Below the pieces are notes generated by a model, which saw nothing but the letters and a program-made list of their open reading frames with translations, was not told where the DNA came from and did not search any database. Of a DNA stretch of 64,000 nt, positions 58,591-64,000 are shown one piece after another. Each line of letters begins with the position of its first letter. The stretch's first letter is position 1. The DNA is taken from contig OZ024888.1 of NCBI GenBank assembly GCA_964017195.1, positions 12,161,701-12,225,700 of the forward strand, given 5' to 3'. The position numbers and the translations under genes are program-made. This stretch comes from Siderastrea radians (taxonomy: Eukaryota; Cnidaria; Anthozoa; Scleractinia; Rhizangiidae).

Positions 58591-59881
58591 ATAGGTGGAA
58601 AATACAGACTGAGTACAAATTGCAGACTGCAGACTGAATACAAAATGCAGACTAAGGCCAAAACGGTCGCCTGATCAAATCAAAGAAAAAAAAGCTCGGT
58701 CAGTACACCGAGTTCACAAATGGCGGATGACCTGGGGTGAGTGAGCGGCCGAGCATGGAATCAAGCCCTTTTAGGATAGTCGCTGAAGGAAAACGTGACT
58801 GTTCTGTATGTGGTTTTGTCCTTGCCGAGGGCAATATCCCGTTCCTAGATCCTCTTTAGATGGAAGAAATCTACCGGAGCTGATCATGAAAAATTACGAG
58901 TTAAATTAAATGGCTTTTTATGCTGCAGTTGTCTCACTTAATTTCATCTTGTTAGTGGTAAGCTTGTATCGCTTGATCTATCTGTTGATTCGATATTCAT
59001 CGATTTTTTTAATTTCTCATCTGACATAATCTATGCTTATCCCTTTGTGTTCCTGAATCCTTTAGAGTTGAAGGCTACACCAGCCAAGGAAAGGATTGTG
59101 TTCTTATCTATTCTGATACAATTTATTGTACACAAACCGAAAACGTGCCAATCTATCTCTCTGCAAGGAAGACTCGTGTCTTGATATTTAGACTTTGTGA
59201 ATCTTCGAGCACAATTTTTCAGGACACTCATATTGATTACCGTGTCATTAAGTTGATCTTTGAGTGAAAAATGCGAAATAAATTTGCCGAATGACTCCCA
59301 TGGGATCTTTGCCGCGGACATAGAACCACAAAAATTATTCTTCCAGTTTGAGAGTTCTCCGTCGATCTCTTACTGAGATTAGCCCGAAGGTATGTAGAGT
59401 TCCTTTAGTTATTTTTATTCTGAATCGTAAGCAAGATTGCGCACCCAACATAAAATAAGAAATAAGATCAAATCCGCAAAATATCTATGCAAACTTACGT
59501 GATTTTAACTCGGCATTCTCCCATTTAATGTCGGCGTGAGCATTTGCCAGTTGGATTTAAATATTTTGCAGTCGTTCGTTTAAAATTGATTCTTCCTCAT
59601 TTACTCAAACAATTTCAGTTTGAGTTTGTATACACCCAACTGAAAAGACACTGTCGGGTAACAAGCATAAATCATTGACTATGCGACCCAAAGATGTTCT
59701 GGGAAGCGTGTAAACTTGCCCCTATTTTTAGACAGGTGCACATTATAATAACACAGCATGCCTTAATTTACCCTTCTATTTATCTTGGAGAGAAAATATT
59801 TTGAACATCAATAAACCAAACCCAGGGACAAACTTGTCCCTGCCATCTTCCCAGAGTTTCATTGTGTCCCATTATCCATCG

Positions 59882-59884
<3 letters not shown>

Positions 59885-59913
<29 letters not shown>

Positions 59914-60087
59914 CATACATACATACATACATACATACATACATACATACATACATACATACATACATACATACATACATACATACATACATACATACAT
60001 ACATACATACATACATACAAACATACATACATACATACATACATGCATACATGCATGCATGCATGCATACATGCATACATACATACA
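59885..60087. repeat. (CATA)n microsatellite
   Basis: About 200 bp, nearly perfect for its first 150 bp, then mixed with CATG units. Every open frame here is an artefact of the repeat. Confidence 0.97.
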
Positions 60088-60246
60088 ATATTTACAGTAG
60101 TCACAATATTTAAACTCTCTTTAATTACGCTAATAATGACTCTCATCAAGAGCAAGAAATGTCAAAAGTAGTAAAATTTGCAAAAAATGTCAAAATTTGC
60201 GACCTATACCTTTGCCACTACTTTCTTGTGGTTTTATCTCGCATCT

Positions 60247-60327
60247 GATCGGTAGCTTACGCCGCAGACGGAATGCGACCAGAGGGTCACGTTCCGTCTG
60301 CGGAGCAGGCTACTGATCGGTGACTAG
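60247..60327. repeat. Strong stem-loop
   Basis: GATCGGTAGC and GCCGCAGACGGAA with GCGACC pair with GGTCACGTTCCGTCTGCGG and GCTACTGATC around a 4-nt centre, about 34 bp in all. Confidence 0.75.
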
Positions 60328-60515
60328 TCAATTGATCGAGCTTTTTCTTTCTTTGATTAAAATTGTATCTTATCATTTATAGTTTAATATACCGTTTGAG
60401 CCTTAGTCTGCAATTTGTACTTAGTCTGCAATCTGCAGTCTGCAATTTGTACTCAGTCTGCATTTCGTACCTACTCTGCAGTCTGCAGTCTACGGTCTGC
60501 AGTCTGCATTTTGTA

Positions 60516-60731
60516 CTGACCGCCTTGAAAACCCGGGGCACCAGTATCTCCTTTGCTTCCTTTTTCTCCTGGAATACCCGAGGCACCAGTATCTCCTTTG
60601 CTTCCCTTTACTCCTGGAATACCCCGTGCACCAATGTCTCCTTTAATTCCTTTTTCTCCTTTTATTCCTGATGGACCCATAATTCCTTGCTTTCCACTTC
60701 TGCCAGGCTGTCCCATCATCCCTTTTGAACC
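60516..60731 (-). pseudogene. Orphan collagen Gly-X-Y fragment related to exon 2
   Basis: 24 uninterrupted Gly-X-Y triplets. The first 11 align with the intact gene's triplets ([15 protein letters not shown]), and the rest are expanded by a direct G-I-P-G-x-K-G-S-K-G-D-T-G-A duplication. On the inner side it meets the GCAGACT repeat, on the outer side module sequence also seen near 36660; no acceptor, stalk or Ig segment remains. GGCG|GTCAGT could serve as a phase-1 donor, compatible with the duplicate discoidin exon 29 kb away, but joining them is speculative. Confidence 0.65.
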
Positions 60732-60739
60732 TTTTCAAA

Positions 60740-62115
60740 TTAGAAGCATTTGCAAAAAATCAAGTTAGTACTGTTCCTGAACGTTCCATAGGTGATTGCC
60801 TGAATCTATTAGTGGAGTGGTATCATTAGGGAAAGTCCTGTGTAATTAAAAAGGCTCAAACTATAGAGTCGACTGCAATGATTTCTCTCCGACTCTTTGT
60901 CCGTCGGGTGTCCTTTACGTCCTCGATGAGGGGGATTCCCTGAAGAGGAAGCTGGATTTGACGATTACGTCTTAGGACACGCTTTAATGCGTTTGAGTGT
61001 CGAGCGACGACTTTGCTTTTTACTAACTTCTCCAGATTCTGACGGCGTATTTGTCTTTATCGAAAATCATGTTTGATTTCAGTGCATTATTCGCAACAGT
61101 ATATACATCTACATATTCACAACTTTCGGTACAACCATGTTCAGTTGTGGACAAATATATATCGACATTCATTTCTTTTAGTTTAAGTTTCCATATTCAA
61201 AGCGTTAAGACAGCGTTAAGCGTTAAGACAGATCCGCTGAGTCATCAAATTTGAAACATTACAACAGTCAGTACTTAACGCAAAAGTCAAAATATTGTCA
61301 CCATTTTCGTCACGGAAACTACAGTATATTGTAAAGAAAGCCTATAGTTTCGGCTGGAAGTCTTTGCTTCGTGAAAAATGCACCTGATCACAAAGCAATG
61401 ATTTTTTTCGTATTTGCATTCAAGAGTTGGCTCAAAGGAGCCTTTGACATGATTAAAGGGAACTGTACACAAAGCGTTGTTTCCAGGCATGGAAACGAAC
61501 ACCCAAATTCTTTTGGGTGTTCGCGGCTGTTAAGATGCCCGGCCCATACTGATCAATTGTAAGGATGTGGCTACTTTGTCGGGAATTATCGCCGATTTAT
61601 TGTGACGGCTTTTTTGTCCATGGTTTTGAGGAAGACAGACCAAAAGTCAGGGAAAATGATCATGAGTGAAGAATGAGGTTGCGAGTGTAGTCTGTGAAGC
61701 TATGTTTGGTGAGGAGCGGGTGAATAATTAAGTAGGCCTCCTTTAATTTCCAGCGTTTTGGTAGTCTTCAGTTGGTCAAATTTCAGCGTTGGTTGCTACA
61801 ATTCTTCTCGTCTATGTCCATTTGCAAGAGAAGACTTTGTTCACGACTGCCACACCAGCAGGGGGGGAGGGCGGGGGGGGAGGGCGGGGTGGGGGGCAGA
61901 TGGCACGGTTTTGCAGCCTTTAGGGCTACTCGTTCTTTTCATGGGACGTGCAGTTACACACACACCTCGCTTGCTTTGTTTTCGACTCAAACTAACACTT
62001 CGTCAGGTCTGCACGCATTGCGGCCTATGTTTATCATGGCAGCCAAGGGAGTTTGCGTTGATATTTCGAGTTCCTGTAACTGTTCAAAAATACTGAACTA
62101 AATTAAAACCTACCC
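60740..62115. repeat. Module relic and unassigned DNA
   Basis: 60745-60925 matches 36660-36845 (CAAGTTAGTACTGT, TCATTAGGGA, GTCGGGTGTCCTTTAC). Beyond it are a perfect hairpin CGAACACCCAAA/TTTGGGTGTTCG-type at 61497-61524, a G-rich tract near 61860-61900, and the ATGGCAGCCAAGGGAGT repeat at 62036. No gene. Confidence 0.5.
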
Positions 62116-62240
62116 AAGAAGAAGAAAAAGAAGAAGAAGAAGAAGAAGAAGAAGAAGAAGAAGAAGAAGAAGAAGAAGAAGGAGGAGGAGGAGGAGGAGG
62201 AGGAGGAGGAGGAGGATGAGGAGGAGGGGGAGGAGGAGGC
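62116..62240. repeat. (AAG)n to (GAG)n compound microsatellite
   Basis: AAG units change to GAG units along a purine-only strand of about 125 bp. Confidence 0.95.
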
Positions 62241-63755
62241 ATACGGAATCTCGATTGATATTCTAAGAATATGGTATATGCTGTAAATGATTTGAACCCA
62301 GGAGTCAGATCATAAGTCGGTAAGATATGATCGTCCGGGTGAGTGTAGTCCTGAGAAGGACTGATTGAGGTGACGTTGACTGACGTTTCGACAATCTGAG
62401 CGAAGTCAACATCAGAGTCGAGGGAGCTGTGAATCGTCAGTAGATGTTATAAGTCTCTGGTCGTTGTCCTTATTGGTCGACAATCTCGTGATGTTATTGG
62501 CCGTCTGTCAGTTAAGCCGTAATGTTATTGGCTGCAAAGACTGTAAAACGTGATTGATGCGTTTCGATCCGTCAGTTTGTTAGCCAAATGTCCGTTGGTA
62601 TATTGTTGGCAAAATCAGTCGGTTTGTCTATTGTTTGTCTGTCTTTTTAACGTCGTCAATAAGTCGCTTGTAAGGTGCAGGTGGTGTTTGTTCTACGTTA
62701 GTAAACCAGCTTTCCAGAGTGATTCGTTGATAGTAGTCCGTATTGTAGGCAACGCATCAGCTTTTATTTAAAAAAATTAAAAAACATTGGTAGATATCTA
62801 GCAACCTATGTGGCATTGTTAGGTGTTGAAATATGGGATCCCTTTAGGGGGGTTCCCAATTGGACATTGATTTGCATCAATGTAGGGGTAAAATGGGCTG
62901 TGTGTATTGGGGTGGTTGTTGTGAGTAGTAAAATAAACATATAAATTTATTAAGGTTATATGCTAATTGAGGGAGCGACCTCTGCAAAGCAGCACACTGC
63001 CAGCTCAATACAAAAGAAATATTAAAAAAAAACAATTCAACAATTAAATTAAATTAAATTTAAGGGGAGTTAGGAGTTAGGCGAGCTATATAAGTGTAGT
63101 GGTCCAGTCATAATATTTAGAGGTAATGGTAAAGGATCTGTGCGTTTAGTTTGTGTGGACGAGATCTGGTAGACATGTGATAGTTGTGTGAAATTTGGCT
63201 TATTGTGTAGTGTATGTAGTTTTGTTTGTGTACGTAGAGTAAATATTGATTAGGTGGATAATTTTCTTAGAGTGAATGATCTATAAAAATGTGTAATTAT
63301 GTGGTCTTTTTTGCGATTTCAGCATTCTTTCCTGAGGAACCAGTATAATATATAGAGTATCAGCATAAAAGATTTTCGTTCTTACGTTTGTCGTAATTTT
63401 AATTTTCATCCACATGAATAAGTAACAGTTTTTTACAAAAATGAACAAGTTTTGTACATTAATTATTTGCTGAGTATCTCTTTCGTCCATTTAAAAAATC
63501 GCCAGTCTTGGTGTAAAATGTCAAAATAAAACAATTCAACTGAGTCCCAGTCGACTCTGTGGTTTGTTTTTTTTTTTGTTTTTTTTAAAATCGTGTTCAG
63601 CAATGTGTTTGTTGATACCGTATTTCCTCGAATAGGGAAGAAAACCTGGCTACTGCCATTTTATTTATAACCGTTTTAAGTTAGAATCCAGCAGGAAATT
63701 GAGTAATCAGTGGACAAAAACCTTGTACCAGAATAATTTAAAGTATATCGCATTC
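62241..63755. other. Retroelement-like end and unassigned DNA
   Basis: GACTGACGTTTCGACAATCTGAGCG...AGTCAACATCAGAGTC (cores GACGTTTCGACA, GAAGTCAACATC) near 62380 has the form of termini of Penelope-like elements. Downstream is AT-rich sequence without a gene. Confidence 0.35.
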
Positions 63756-63759
63756 TTTT

Positions 63760-64000
63760 TTACACTTTTTAAGAGCTATAGACGTAATTAGTTATCTGTA
63801 ATAACACCAAAGACAATTTCTTATGGGAGCCCGAGAAATTAAATTTCAAGTTTCATAGGAATTATGTAAATACAGGTAAAATGTCATGCGTAACATTTTA
63901 TTTGTGAAATTATAAATTTATTTTCTCGGGCTCCCAGGGGAAATTGTCTTTGGGGTAATTGCAGATAACAAATTACATCTGTAGCTCTTAAAAAGTGTAA
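63760..64000. mobile_element. Foldback (MITE-like), reaching the window end
   Basis: Left arm 63760-63849 starts TTACACTTTTTAAGAGCTA, and its complement ends the window; both arms contain CAAAGACAATTTC and GGGAGCCCGAGAAA. Arms are about 85 bp, centre about 70 bp. The outer boundary may lie beyond the window. Confidence 0.75.

Larger units (their letters stand above)
58595..60515. mobile_element. Possible foldback with GCAGACT-rich inverted ends
   Basis: GACTGAGTACAAATTGCAGA, GACTAAGG.C.AAACGG and AATCAAAGAAA..AAAAGCTCG at 58605-58725 recur inverted at 60310-60515. The 1.6-kb interior includes a (CATA)n run and a stem-loop but no gene. The right end abuts the collagen fragment. Confidence 0.5.

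Noticed and set aside
59037..59321. 94-codon minus-strand open frame
   Set aside because: No recognisable domain, splice context or second copy; not distinguishable from chance.
59780..60155. Long open frames on both strands encoding Y-M-Y-V-C or Y-I-H-T repeats
   Set aside because: Translation of the (CATA)n microsatellite.
60553..60768. Plus-strand proline-rich frame
   Set aside because: Antisense shadow of the collagen fragment at 60516-60731.

Overview
This window is AT-rich eukaryotic nuclear DNA with spliced GT-AG introns. It is probably from an anthozoan cnidarian, most likely a stony coral. That identification is an inference from the Gly-X-Y/Ig/discoidin domain mix and from the style of the dispersed repeats; no diagnostic single-copy gene is present. 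There is no rRNA, no CRISPR array and no operon. Only one gene is convincingly intact. Most of the rest is transposon-derived.

The intact gene lies on the minus strand, from the ATG at 16424 to the stop at 7789, in five exons with consistent splice phases. It encodes a predicted 610-residue type II membrane protein: N-terminal anchor, short coiled coil, 20 collagen Gly-X-Y triplets, three Ig domains and a C-terminal F5/8C (discoidin) domain. Its third intron holds a 4-kb transposon-like element with arms of about 800 bp. Its two discoidin exons and 3' flank were duplicated to 30150-31310. There both exon lengths are kept exactly, but one in-frame stop interrupts the larger exon. A related collagen fragment sits alone at 60516-60731, wedged between two repeats.

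Region by region: 1-7000 is repeats, including a complete hammerhead ribozyme (167-212) and three copies of a 1.35-kb family, two of them joined head to head as a palindrome of about 2.95 kb. 7380-16564 is the gene. 16.9-22.3 kb holds minisatellites, a possible multi-membrane-segment exon, a small foldback, and a foldback-like element whose arms carry inverted 43/46-bp arrays. 22446-28830 is a 6.4-kb element with inverted arms of about 1.1 kb, flanked by TTAA. 29.2-30.0 kb is a 74-bp tandem array. 32-57 kb is built from recurring modules, each carrying arrays of a roughly 104-bp minisatellite. Embedded in it is a 10.6-kb composite (37858-48445): a foldback-like element with inverted 55-bp arrays around a core that contains a second hammerhead ribozyme, followed by a dead LINE. 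A 3.16-kb foldback split the LINE at a TA site, and that foldback itself holds two smaller insertions. 57-64 kb holds a tRNA-like relic, simple repeats, the collagen fragment and a foldback cut by the window end.

The parts do not form a pathway. The window reads as one cell-surface gene and its decaying duplicates in DNA dominated by inverted-repeat (foldback) elements. The most interesting signals are the two hammerhead ribozymes and the two foldback elements whose arms are tandem arrays. All calls come from reading the sequence by eye; no database search was possible.
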